Shown here: piece after piece, positions 42,754 to 51,128 of the stretch
How positions within the stretch are numbered: position 1 is the stretch's first letter
Layout of the letters: each line of letters begins with the position of its first letter
Assembly (NCBI RefSeq): GCF_018129025.1
Contig: NZ_JAAEDI010000004.1
Coordinates: 1 to 64,000 of the forward strand
Reading direction: 5' to 3'
Length of the DNA stretch: 64,000 bases
Source of the DNA: Neoroseomonas terrae
GTDB taxonomy: Bacteria > Pseudomonadota > Alphaproteobacteria > Acetobacterales > Acetobacteraceae
Translations under genes and position numbers: made by a program
Notes under the pieces: model-generated
Databases searched by the model: none
Told to the model about the DNA's origin: nothing
Seen by the model: only the letters and a program-made list of their open reading frames with translations

Positions 42754-42807
42754 CTTCACGCGGCGCAGCCACCGCGCCAAACTCGGCGGGACGGAGGAAC
42801 CGAACCC

Positions 42808-43332
42808 ATGGCCCGCATTCCCTACGCCGACCCGGCGCATCCCGACCATGTCGATGCGGCGGGACACATCGTCGCCTCGCGCAAGAAGCTCGGGCATCTG
42901 CACCGCATGTTGCTGCACGCCCCGCCCATCGCGAAGGGCTGGATCACCATGTTCGACGCGGTGCGCTGGGATTCCACCCTGTCGGGAAGGATCCGCGAAC
43001 TCGTCATGTGCCGCGTCGCCGCGATCAACGACGCACCCTATGAATGGGAGGCACACGCGCCGCTCGCCCTGAAAGAGGGCGCGACCCAGGCGCAGCTGGA
43101 TGCTTTGCGGGATTGGGAGAAGAGCGACGCCTTCGATGCGACGGAACGCGCCGCGCTCGCCTATTGCGATGCGATGACGAAGCAGGTGCATGTGCCCGAC
43201 GACGTCGCCGCGAAAGTCCGGAGCATCTTCCCGCCGCGCGAACTGGTCGAACTGACCGTGACCATCGCCGGCTACAACTGCGTCTCCCGCGTGCTCGAAG
43301 CCCTCGACATCAAGGGCACCGATCCGCTCTGA
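42808..43332 (+). CDS. Carboxymuconolactone decarboxylase-like protein without CxxC
   Basis: 174-residue all-alpha protein of the carboxymuconolactone decarboxylase/AhpD superfamily. The core runs SGRIRELVMCRVAAINDAPY then EWEAHAPLALKEGATQAQLDAL. Members that reduce peroxides have a CxxC pair before the helix His; here the position reads YEWEAH, so thiol peroxidase activity is not expected. The start has a GGAGGA ribosome site at good spacing. It lies 54 bases after the MaoC-like gene in the same direction and ends three bases before the convergent amidohydrolase. Confidence 0.8.
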   Translation: MARIPYADPAHPDHVDAAGHIVASRKKLGHLHRMLLHAPPIAKGWITMFDAVRWDSTLSGRIRELVMCRVAAINDAPYEWEAHAPLALKEGATQAQLDALRDWEKSDAFDATERAALAYCDAMTKQVHVPDDVAAKVRSIFPPRELVELTVTIAGYNCVSRVLEALDIKGTDPL

Positions 43333-43335
43333 CGG

Positions 43336-44787
43336 TCACGCCGCGCGCCGGAGCAGCTTTCCGGCGCGCGCGCCCGTCACGCCCTTCCCGTGCACGTAGG
43401 CGGACTCACCGTTCACCCAGGTCTCGACGATCCCATCCGCCGGCTGGATCGGGTCTTCCCATGTCGCCCGGTCTGCCACCGTCGCCGCGTCGAGCAGCAC
43501 CAGATCGGCGAAGGCGCCTTCCCGGATGATCCCGCGATCGGGCATGCCGAAGACCATCGCCGTGCGCCCGGTCATCTTGTGGATGGCGGTTTCGAGCGCC
43601 ATCAGCTTCAACTCGCGCACATAATGCCCGAGCACGCGCGGAAACGTCCCCCACAGCCGCGGGTGCGGCTTGCTGGCGAGCGGCCCGCCGTCGCTGCCGA
43701 TCATCGACAGCGGATGCGCCATGATGCGACGGACATCTCCCTCCGCCATGTTGTGGAACACGCCCGTGGCGGGCAGCAGTCGGTCGCGCGCTTCGATCAG
43801 CGACACGCCCCATCCCGCTGCGACATCCGCCAGCGCGCGGCCGGCGAGTTCCGGGTGCGGCACGGAGTTGGTAACGATGATCGGCACATCCGGCCGCGGG
43901 TCGCGTGCCGCGAGTGACGTGGACGACGCCGTGTAGGGATAGACGTCAAAGGCAACCGGATGCCGCGCGGCTGCTGTCTCGATCATCGGCAGGGTTTCCA
44001 GCGACCGGCCGTGGTTCTCCGGCTGCGCGCATTTGTGATGGCTGATGATCACGGGGACGCCGACGGCATCCCCGATCCGCAGCGTCTCGGCGATGCTGTC
44101 GAGCACGCCATCGGCCTCGTCGCGCATATGCGTCGCGTAGAGGCCGCGATGGGCGCGCAGCGCCTCGGCAATGGCTATCACCTCCTCGGTCGGCGCATGC
44201 TTCGAGGGCGGGTAGAACAGGCCCGTGGAGAAACCCGCCGCGCCCTCGGCCAGGCTTTCAGCAAGCCAGCCACGCATGCGCTCCGCTTCGGCATCCGTCG
44301 CGGCGCGCTGGGTGTCCCCGTTCATCGCGCCCACGCGCAGCGACATGTGCCCGATCAGCGCGAGCGTGTTCACCGCCGGCGGTTCGCGCCGCAGGTGGTC
44401 GGCGTACTCGCCGAAGGACCCGAAGCGCCACCATTCCGGCGCGCAGACCTGATCAAGCGGCGCCGGCGGCCGCACGGCCATGCGCACCGGGGAGAGGCTG
44501 ATGCCGCAATTGCCGACGACGACGCTGGTCACGCCCTGCGACAGCTTGCAGCACATGCAGGCCGCGCCCTGCAGGACGATCTGGTCGTCATGGGTGTGCG
44601 CATCGATGAAGCCGGGCGCGAGGACGCGGCCCTGCGCCCGCACCTCCCGCGCGCCCACGGCCGCGCCGAGGTCGCCGACGGCGGCGATGCGGTCGCCCCC
44701 CACGGCGACGTCGCCGCGGAACCCCGGGCGCCCGGAACCGTCGATGATCGTCGCGTCGCGGATGATGAGGTCGCAGCGAAGTGTCAT
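43336..44787 (-). CDS. D-aminoacylase / N-acyl-D-amino-acid deacylase family amidohydrolase
   Basis: 483-residue amidohydrolase of the D-aminoacylase type, which removes the acyl group from N-acyl-D-amino acids (or N-carbamoyl relatives). Metal and active-site landmarks are PGFIDAHTHDD (His64, His66), the bridging cysteine in VVVGNCGISLSP (Cys94), LYATHMRDE, VPVIISHHKC and the catalytic Asp in MIGSDGGPLASKPHPR. The C-terminal region ends with FADLVLLDAATVAD and GIVETWVNGESAYVHGK, usual for the family. It converges on the carboxymuconolactone-like gene. Context with hydantoinase genes suggests a role in amide or amino-acid derivative breakdown. Confidence 0.87.
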   Translation of the reverse strand: MTLRCDLIIRDATIIDGSGRPGFRGDVAVGGDRIAAVGDLGAAVGAREVRAQGRVLAPGFIDAHTHDDQIVLQGAACMCCKLSQGVTSVVVGNCGISLSPVRMAVRPPAPLDQVCAPEWWRFGSFGEYADHLRREPPAVNTLALIGHMSLRVGAMNGDTQRAATDAEAERMRGWLAESLAEGAAGFSTGLFYPPSKHAPTEEVIAIAEALRAHRGLYATHMRDEADGVLDSIAETLRIGDAVGVPVIISHHKCAQPENHGRSLETLPMIETAAARHPVAFDVYPYTASSTSLAARDPRPDVPIIVTNSVPHPELAGRALADVAAGWGVSLIEARDRLLPATGVFHNMAEGDVRRIMAHPLSMIGSDGGPLASKPHPRLWGTFPRVLGHYVRELKLMALETAIHKMTGRTAMVFGMPDRGIIREGAFADLVLLDAATVADRATWEDPIQPADGIVETWVNGESAYVHGKGVTGARAGKLLRRAA

Positions 44788-44957
44788 GCGTCGATCTGCC
44801 AGAACAGCCCTGTCAGCATGCCGTAGGGATCGCGATGCCGAAAGGCCGAGGCATGCGCTCGCGTCTCACCCGGTCGGGCCCGCCGTCATCGCCATCGCGC
44901 ATCTTGCCGCGCCCGATTTCGCGCCGCAGCATGACGCACCGGAGAAGGAACCCGCCC

Positions 44958-46160
44958 ATGCCCCGCATCGACGCCGAGCGTTTTCTGCGCGACCTGAACG
45001 AACTCCGGAAGATTGGTGCGTACAGGACCGGCGTGCACCGCCCGACCTACTCGCCGCAAGACATGGAATCGCGGCGCTGGCTGATGGAGCGCCTGGCCGA
45101 ATGCGGGCTGGAACCTTCCATCGACGGCATCGGCAACGTCTATGGCCGGCACAAGGGGCCGGGCCCGCACCTGCTGGTCGGCAGCCACATCGAGAGCCAG
45201 AACCAGGCCGGCTGGCTGGACGGCGCGCTCGGCGTGATGACGGGCGTCGCGCTCGCTCGCGCCGGCCTGCCCGTCGATGTCTGCGCCTTCGCCGATGAGG
45301 AAGGGCATTTCGAGGGCGGCTTCCTCGGCTCCCGCTCCATCATCGGCGAATTGTCCGAGGACGACATCGACCGTTCTCGCAGCCGCAACGACGGCCAGCC
45401 CCTGCGCGATGCGCTGGCCGCCGCGGGGCTCGCCGGCAAACCGCGGATGCAGCTCGAGCCCGGTCGCCACAAGGGCTTTTTCGAGATGCATATCGAACAG
45501 GGCACGCAACTTGAATCGAAGGGCCTACGCGTCGGTGTGGTGACCGGTATCGTGGCCATCTGGCAGTGGCTCATCCACTTCGACGGCCAGCAGGACCACG
45601 CCGGCGGTACCACGATGGCCGAGCGCAAGGACGCCGGCCTGTCGGCGGTGCGGCTGCTCGCCGCCATCGATCAGGAATTCCACCGCGTCTGCGGCGAACG
45701 CTCCACTTGGACCACCGGCCGGATCAGCCTGGACCCGGGCGCGCCCTCCATCATTCCTGGTTCGGCCGAGGTGCTTTTCCAGTTCCGTGACGTCTCGGTT
45801 CCGATACTGGAGCGCATGGAAGCGACACTGCGTGCGTTGGTGCAGGAGAGCAACCGGCGCGAGAAGTGCCCGGCGACGCTCTCGCAGAAATCCCGCGCCA
45901 CGCCCGCCATCTGCGACGCCGCCATGATGTTGGCGCTGGAGGCGGCCGCCGAGGCGGAAGCGCCTGGCGTGTGGACGCGCATGCCCTCTGGCGCAGGCCA
46001 CGACGCGCAGTACATCGCGAAGCGCATGCCCGCCGCGATGCTATTCACGCCCTCCATCGGCGGCATCAGCCACCACTGGGCCGAGGATACAAAGGAGGAG
46101 GATCTGGCGCTGTGCTGCCAGGTCCTCGGCACCGCCGCGGAGAAGTTCCTGGCATCGTGA
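44958..46160 (+). CDS. M20-family Zn-dependent amidase (N-carbamoyl-L-amino-acid hydrolase / allantoate amidohydrolase type)
   Basis: 400-residue dinuclear-metal hydrolase of the HyuC/AllC subgroup. Metal ligands are seen in LLVGSHIESQNQAGWLDGAL (His77, Asp88), CAFADEEGHFEGGFLGSRS (Glu114 and Glu115 as metal/general base), FFEMHIEQGTQLE and GGISHHWAEDT near the end. The dimerisation domain includes DHAGGTTMAERKDAGLSAVR. HyuC enzymes cleave N-carbamoyl-L-amino acids, the product of hydantoin ring opening, which fits the nearby hyuA/hyuB genes. The ATG follows GGAGAAGGAA. A 170-base gap without a gene separates it from the divergent D-aminoacylase, so both promoters probably lie there. Confidence 0.88.
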   Translation: MPRIDAERFLRDLNELRKIGAYRTGVHRPTYSPQDMESRRWLMERLAECGLEPSIDGIGNVYGRHKGPGPHLLVGSHIESQNQAGWLDGALGVMTGVALARAGLPVDVCAFADEEGHFEGGFLGSRSIIGELSEDDIDRSRSRNDGQPLRDALAAAGLAGKPRMQLEPGRHKGFFEMHIEQGTQLESKGLRVGVVTGIVAIWQWLIHFDGQQDHAGGTTMAERKDAGLSAVRLLAAIDQEFHRVCGERSTWTTGRISLDPGAPSIIPGSAEVLFQFRDVSVPILERMEATLRALVQESNRREKCPATLSQKSRATPAICDAAMMLALEAAAEAEAPGVWTRMPSGAGHDAQYIAKRMPAAMLFTPSIGGISHHWAEDTKEEDLALCCQVLGTAAEKFLAS

Positions 46161-46318
46161 CGAGCGCCGCCGGTGTGACCCAGCGCACGCCGGCGGAAAG
46201 CTGCGGAAAGTACCGGAAAGGTCTGACGGTGGCGCTGGACGGGTGCCTCCACCATCCTGCGTTCCAGCCCGAAGCAGCCGGCGTGCGCCGGCGATGCGAT
46301 GCGGCGAGGAACGACAAC

Positions 46319-47257
46319 ATGGTCCAGCACACGAACGCCCAAGCTGCGGTGGCGTGGCCGCGCAAGACGCGCGAACTGCACAACCATCACTTCGATTCCA
46401 CGGTGTGGAACGACCTTACGCTCCGCGACGGCGACATCGTCGTCGCGACCTATGCGAAGTCAGGCACCACCTGGACGCAGCAGATCGTCGGCCAACTTCT
46501 GTCGGGTGGCGATCCCGACATGGATGTCGCCGCCATCTCGCCTTGGGTCGACCTGCGCGTGCCGCCCAAGGCGGAGAAGATCGCCGCGATCGATGCGCAG
46601 CAGGGACGGCGCTTCCTTAAGACACACCTGCCGGTCGACGCGCTCGCCTACTCGCCGGTCGCGAAGTACCTCTATATCGCGCGGGACGGTCGCGACGTGG
46701 TCTGGAGCATGCATAACCACCACGCCAATGCGAACGCGCTCTGGTACCAGGCGCTGAACGAAACGCCGGGCCGCGTCGGCCCGCCGATCGGCCTGCCGCC
46801 AGCCTCGGTGCGGGATTACTTCCTCGAATGGCTGGCGCGTGACGGGCATCCCTTCTGGCCCTTCTGGGAAAACGTCCGGTCCTGGTGGGGCATCCGCCAC
46901 CTACCCAACCTCATGCTGCTGCATTTCGAGGCGCTGAAGGCCGACCTTCCCGGACAGATGCGGCGCATCGCCGATTTCCTGGAGATCGAGGTCGATGCGC
47001 AGCGCTGGCCCGCCATCGTCGAGCATTGCAGCTTCGCGTGGATGAAGGCGCATGCCACCAAGGCCGCGCCGCTCGGCGGCGTCTTCTGGGATGGCGGCGC
47101 GGAGACCTTCATCAACAAGGGCGTCAATGGCCGCTGGCGCGACGTGCTTACGGTCGAGGACAGCCTTGCGTATGAGGCAACGGCGCGGGCCGAACTCGGC
47201 GAGGATTGCGCCACCTGGCTTGCGACCGGCGTTGCGCCCATCCGGGAGGCCGCGTGA
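46319..47257 (+). CDS. Cytosolic-type sulfotransferase
   Basis: 312-residue PAPS-dependent sulfotransferase (Sulfotransfer_1 family). The 5'-phosphosulfate loop is VVATYAKSGTTWTQQIVGQL (about 45-52), the probable catalytic histidine is His103 in FLKTHLPVDAL, the 3'-phosphate site is YIARDGRDVVWSMHNH (Arg122, Ser130), and the C-terminal loop is FINKGVNGRWRDVL in place of the eukaryotic KGxxGDWKN. It would move sulfate from PAPS to a hydroxyl or amine of an unknown acceptor. The ATG has a GAGGAA ribosome site. It lies 158 bases after the M20 amidase on the same strand; any shared pathway is speculative. Confidence 0.85.
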   Translation: MVQHTNAQAAVAWPRKTRELHNHHFDSTVWNDLTLRDGDIVVATYAKSGTTWTQQIVGQLLSGGDPDMDVAAISPWVDLRVPPKAEKIAAIDAQQGRRFLKTHLPVDALAYSPVAKYLYIARDGRDVVWSMHNHHANANALWYQALNETPGRVGPPIGLPPASVRDYFLEWLARDGHPFWPFWENVRSWWGIRHLPNLMLLHFEALKADLPGQMRRIADFLEIEVDAQRWPAIVEHCSFAWMKAHATKAAPLGGVFWDGGAETFINKGVNGRWRDVLTVEDSLAYEATARAELGEDCATWLATGVAPIREAA

Positions 47258-47268
47258 CAGCCGTCGAG

Positions 47269-47298
47269 GGACCGACCGCTTTACACCGGCGTCGGTCC
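47269..47298. terminator. Inverted repeat between convergent genes, terminator-like
   Basis: Perfect eight-base arms GGACCGAC and GTCGGTCC flank a 14-base loop in the 59-base gap between the convergent sulfotransferase and GFA-like genes. It could act as a terminator in both directions. There is no run of T on either side, so a simple intrinsic terminator is not proven. Confidence 0.45.
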
Positions 47299-47316
47299 GG
47301 TACCCGCGACAATCCT

Positions 47317-47664
47317 CTACCGGCTCGCCCCGTCAAAGTGCTGGATCTCCAGCGCATCGAGGTCGATCGCCGGTACGCAGCGCAGGTTGATCGCGACGGT
47401 CCGCGTGCCGTCGGGCGCGGTCCCGACGGCGAAGGGCTCGATGCCGCAGGTCGTGCAGAACTGATGTGCGATCTTGTGCGTGTGGAAATGATACTCGCGC
47501 AGCGCGTCCTTGCCCCGGATCGTCATGCTGCTGCGCGGCCCGAAGGCAAGCATCACCCCAGTCCTGCGGCACATCGAGCAATTGCAGACCATGGCCTTTG
47601 CCGGCGCATCGCCTTCCACCGAGAAGGTGACCGCGCCGCAATGGCAACTCCCCTCATAGGCCAT
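47317..47664 (-). CDS. GFA/CENP-V-family zinc protein
   Basis: 115-residue protein of the glutathione-dependent formaldehyde-activating (GFA) family. Conserved cysteines supply two zinc sites: SCHCGAVTF (Cys7, Cys9), VCNCSMCRR (27, 29, 32) and CTTCGIEP. The founding member promotes addition of glutathione to formaldehyde, but most family proteins are uncharacterised, so function is open. It starts eight bases after the phosphoesterase gene on the same strand and may be co-transcribed with the DNA-repair pair. Confidence 0.85.
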   Translation of the reverse strand: MAYEGSCHCGAVTFSVEGDAPAKAMVCNCSMCRRTGVMLAFGPRSSMTIRGKDALREYHFHTHKIAHQFCTTCGIEPFAVGTAPDGTRTVAINLRCVPAIDLDALEIQHFDGASR

Positions 47665-47672
47665 GTCTCACC

Positions 47673-48428
47673 TCATCCGTTGCGCAGTTTGATCCCTGCA
47701 AGAACCGGCAGTTCCGCCCCGCCGCCGCCGAAGCTGGACACCGGCAGGTTCGCCATGGTCGGCCGCGGCGCAAGCGGGAAGGAGTAGAGCCGCTCGCCAC
47801 CGAGCAGGAAGGCGCGCCCGCCGCGCGGAAACAGCCCGGCGATCGCGCGGTCCGTGGTGTCGAGCCCGCCCGTATACGCCCCGAAGGCCGGCAGCAGGAC
47901 ACGCCGTCCGTCGCTGACGAAACAGGGCCGTGCGACGCCACCGGCGCGCGTCGGCGCCGTGGCACGCGGATGGAGATGCCCCGCGATCTCGCCCGCCGCG
48001 CGCGGCTGCGGAATGTGGCGGAAGGTGAGGGGCCCGTCGCGCAGTTCCTCGACCGCGGCACCCGGCAGGCCGACCGGCGGCGCCGGATCGTGGTTGCCCG
48101 CGACCCAGGTGACATCGACGCCCGCCAGTGCTGCGACCAGCGCGGCGCGGTCCTGATCGCCGAGCCGGGCGCAGCCCTCCGCATCGTGGAAGGAATCCCC
48201 CAGGAAGACGACGCGGCGCGGGCTGTACAGCCGCAGCACCGGCAGCAGACGCGCCAGCGTCTCCCGCGTGTCATAGGGTGGCACCAGCCGTCCGCGCGTC
48301 GCGAAGGCGCTGCCCTTCTCGAAATGCAGGTCGGCAACCACGAGCATCCGCTGCGCCGGCCAGTGCAGCACGCCGGCCGGGTCGAGCATCAGCCGCTCGC
48401 CCGCCACATGAACCGGTGCTGCCACCAT
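47673..48428 (-). CDS. pdeM: Ligase-associated DNA damage response endonuclease/phosphoesterase PdeM
   Basis: 251-residue calcineurin-like metallophosphoesterase. The metal motifs occur in order: LVVADLHFEKGSA (Asp33, His35), VFLGDSFHDAEG, WVAGNHDPAPP and EIAGHLHPRAT. It matches the PdeM-type phosphoesterase found with a Lhr-like helicase, an exonuclease and an ATP-dependent ligase in bacterial DNA-repair cassettes. ATG 48428 shares a base with the helicase stop (TGATG); a longer open frame upstream lies inside the helicase gene. It probably trims nucleic-acid ends for the ligase, as inferred from the cassette. Confidence 0.87.
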   Translation of the reverse strand: MVAAPVHVAGERLMLDPAGVLHWPAQRMLVVADLHFEKGSAFATRGRLVPPYDTRETLARLLPVLRLYSPRRVVFLGDSFHDAEGCARLGDQDRAALVAALAGVDVTWVAGNHDPAPPVGLPGAAVEELRDGPLTFRHIPQPRAAGEIAGHLHPRATAPTRAGGVARPCFVSDGRRVLLPAFGAYTGGLDTTDRAIAGLFPRGGRAFLLGGERLYSFPLAPRPTMANLPVSSFGGGGAELPVLAGIKLRNG

Positions 48429-50968
48429 CAGCCCGTCACCATCTTCGGCGCGTGGCGGACGTGGCGCGACCGGCGGCGGTCGCGCGACGCGGACCGTGCG
48501 ACGGAGGTGCCGCGGACCGGCAACTCGTCCGTCAGCTCGGCGAGCGTCTCGGCGAAATGCTCGGCGCCGTCGGTCGCTTCCTCGACCAGCGCGGCGGCCT
48601 CGGCAAGCAGCGCATCCTCGGCGCCGCCCGCCACCCATTCGCGCCCTTCCTCGATCAGCGCCGGCACGGCGAGCGGGGAGACCTGCTTCAGCACCCGATG
48701 CCGGATGCGCCCCTTCACCCGCGCGAGCAGGGACGCGATGCGGGCCACGTCGGTCAGCCCCTGCGCGGCCTCGGCACGCGTCGCGCGCAGCAGGATGTGG
48801 TCCGGCTGGTGCCGCCGCAGCACGTCGTAGATCAGGTCGGAATTCATCGTCATCTGGCGGCCCGATTTCTGCGCCCCGGGGTGGCTCTTCTCGATCAGCC
48901 CGGCAATGGTTGCGATGTTGCGGAAGGTGCGGCGGAGCATGCTGGACTCGGCCAGCCATTCCTCCATCTCGTCGCCTAATATGTCCTCGGCGAACAGGCC
49001 GGCCACGTCCCTGGGCTCGAAGGCGGACCAGATCGCCAGGACATAGTCGGTGCCGACATAGCCGAGCGGCGCCATGCCAAGCTTCTCCATCCGCTTGGTG
49101 ACGAGCATGCCAAGTGTCTGATGCGCCAGGCGGCCCTCGAAGGTGTAGGCAATCAGGAACCACTTGCCGCCGCGCGGGAAGGTCTCGATCAGCAGCCCGT
49201 CCTTCGGCGGCAGCTCCGACTTCAGGCGTTGCAGGCGCAGCCATTCGATGACCGGCTGCGGCAGATGCCGCCAGCGTCGGGGATCATGCAGGATGGCCCG
49301 CACCCGGGCAGCGAGATACGTCGTGAGCGGCATCCGGCTGCCGGCATAGACCGGCACGCGCGGCTCCCCATCGCCGCCGCGCGAGACGATCACCGCACCC
49401 GGATCGAGCCGCTCGTACCGCAGCACCTGGCCACCGAACAGGAAACAGTCGCCGGGTTCGAGCGTGGCGACGAAGTACTCCTCCACCTCGCCGACGACGC
49501 CCCCGCCGCGCAGTCGCACCTTCAGCAGCGGCGTCTCGACGATGGTGCCGAGGTTCATCCGCAGCTGCCGCTCCACCTGCTTGCCGCGCACATGCAGCCG
49601 ACCCTCGGCATCGCGGAACAGCCGGCGGAAACGATCATAGGCCTGGAGCGCGTAGCCGCCATCCTCGACGAAACGCACGACATCGTCGAAATCCCGCCGC
49701 GTCAGTCCGGCATAGGGGCCGGCGCGCGTCACCTCGGCGTAAAGTTCGTCCTCGCGAAAGGGCGCGGAACAGGCCATGGCGAGGACATGCTGCGCCAGCA
49801 CGTCGAGCCCGCCGGGCCGGGGCGGCTCGCCATCGAGGTCGCCCGCCTCTACGGCTTCCGTGGCGGCAACGCATTCCACCACCTCGAACCGGTTGGCCGG
49901 CACCAGCACGGCGCGGGATGGCTCGTCCATCCGATGGTTCGCGCGGCCCACCCGCTGCAGCAGCCGCGACACGCCCTTGGGCGCGCCGACCTGGATCACC
50001 TGGTCCACATCGCCCCAGTCGATGCCGAGGTCGAGCGACGCCGTGGCGACGACCGCCCGCAGCCGCCCCTCGGCCATCGCGGCTTCAACCTTGCGGCGCA
50101 ATCCGATCTCCAGGCTGCCGTGGTGCATGGCGATCGGCAGCGCGGCCTCGTTCAGCCGCCACAGGGCCGCGAAGACCAGCTCGGCCTGCGCGCGGGTGTT
50201 GACGAAGACGATCGTCACGCGCGCCGCTTCGATCCGCCGGTAGATATCGGGCGCCGAGGCAAGACCCATATGCCCGCCCCAGGGCAGCCGGCCCTCCGGC
50301 AGTTGCAGCGCGAACACGGGCGCCGCGCCGCCCCGTGTCTCCACCAGCTTGACCTGGTCGGCCTGCGCGGTCGGCGACAGCCAGGCTCGCAGCGCCTGCG
50401 GATGCGCGACCGTGGCGGACAGGCCGACGCGCCGCGCCTCGGGCGCGAGCGCGGCCAGACGGGACATGCACAGCGCCAGCTGATCGCCTCGCTTGGTCCC
50501 GGCCAGCGCATGCGCCTCATCCACCACGATGGCCGACAGGCCGGCGAACATCGTCGGCGCATCGGGTAGGGACAGCAGCAGCGTCAGGCTCTCCGGTGTG
50601 GTCAGCAGCAGGTTGGGCGGGTCCTCGCGCTGCCGCTGGCGGCGGTTGACCGGCGTGTCGCCGGTGCGCGTCTCGATGCGGATGGCCAAGCCCATCTCCT
50701 CGACGGGCTGGGTCAGGTTGCGCGCGATGTCGACCGCCAGCGCCTTCAGCGGGGAAATATAGAGCGTGTGCAGCCCCGCCCGCGGCCGCGCCGCCAGGTC
50801 GAGGAGGGACGGCAGGAACCCGGCCAGCGTCTTGCCGCCGCCGGTCGGCGCGAGGAGCAGAACGTGCTCTCCACGCGCTGCGGCGTCCAGCAGCGCGAGC
50901 TGATGCGGGCGCGGCGACCAGCCGCGCGAGACGAACCAGCCAGCGAATGGTTCTGGCAATGTTCTCAT
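48428..50968 (-). CDS. Ligase-associated DNA damage response DEXH-box helicase (Lhr-like)
   Basis: 846-residue superfamily 2 helicase. It has Walker A LLLAPTGGGKTLAG (40-47), TLYISPLKALAVD (motif Ia), LTTPESLTLLLS, IVVDEAHALAGTKRGDQL (DEAH at 150-153), GLSATVAHP (motif III) and the C-terminal helicase motifs VVATASLDLGIDWGDVDQVIQ and QRVGRANHR. A Lhr-type winged-helix region follows. This size and layout match the helicase of the four-gene ligase-associated set; the other members flank it here. It would unwind or remodel DNA for repair. The start codon ATG is followed by RTLPEPFAGWFVSRGW, normal for the family. Confidence 0.93.
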   Translation of the reverse strand: MRTLPEPFAGWFVSRGWSPRPHQLALLDAAARGEHVLLLAPTGGGKTLAGFLPSLLDLAARPRAGLHTLYISPLKALAVDIARNLTQPVEEMGLAIRIETRTGDTPVNRRQRQREDPPNLLLTTPESLTLLLSLPDAPTMFAGLSAIVVDEAHALAGTKRGDQLALCMSRLAALAPEARRVGLSATVAHPQALRAWLSPTAQADQVKLVETRGGAAPVFALQLPEGRLPWGGHMGLASAPDIYRRIEAARVTIVFVNTRAQAELVFAALWRLNEAALPIAMHHGSLEIGLRRKVEAAMAEGRLRAVVATASLDLGIDWGDVDQVIQVGAPKGVSRLLQRVGRANHRMDEPSRAVLVPANRFEVVECVAATEAVEAGDLDGEPPRPGGLDVLAQHVLAMACSAPFREDELYAEVTRAGPYAGLTRRDFDDVVRFVEDGGYALQAYDRFRRLFRDAEGRLHVRGKQVERQLRMNLGTIVETPLLKVRLRGGGVVGEVEEYFVATLEPGDCFLFGGQVLRYERLDPGAVIVSRGGDGEPRVPVYAGSRMPLTTYLAARVRAILHDPRRWRHLPQPVIEWLRLQRLKSELPPKDGLLIETFPRGGKWFLIAYTFEGRLAHQTLGMLVTKRMEKLGMAPLGYVGTDYVLAIWSAFEPRDVAGLFAEDILGDEMEEWLAESSMLRRTFRNIATIAGLIEKSHPGAQKSGRQMTMNSDLIYDVLRRHQPDHILLRATRAEAAQGLTDVARIASLLARVKGRIRHRVLKQVSPLAVPALIEEGREWVAGGAEDALLAEAAALVEEATDGAEHFAETLAELTDELPVRGTSVARSASRDRRRSRHVRHAPKMVTG

Positions 50969-51128
50969 TCGTGGGCAATATGGCGGCGGTTCACCGCGGG
51001 GGGAAGCCGCCTATTCGAGCGTTGGCCGTATCGTTTGGGAACGGGTGCCGTGCCAACGCGTGCGAAAGGCCTGCGTAGCTCAGAGAGTCGCGCGCATCGG
51101 GCGCCGCCGCGCGCCTCAGTCTCCCGGC

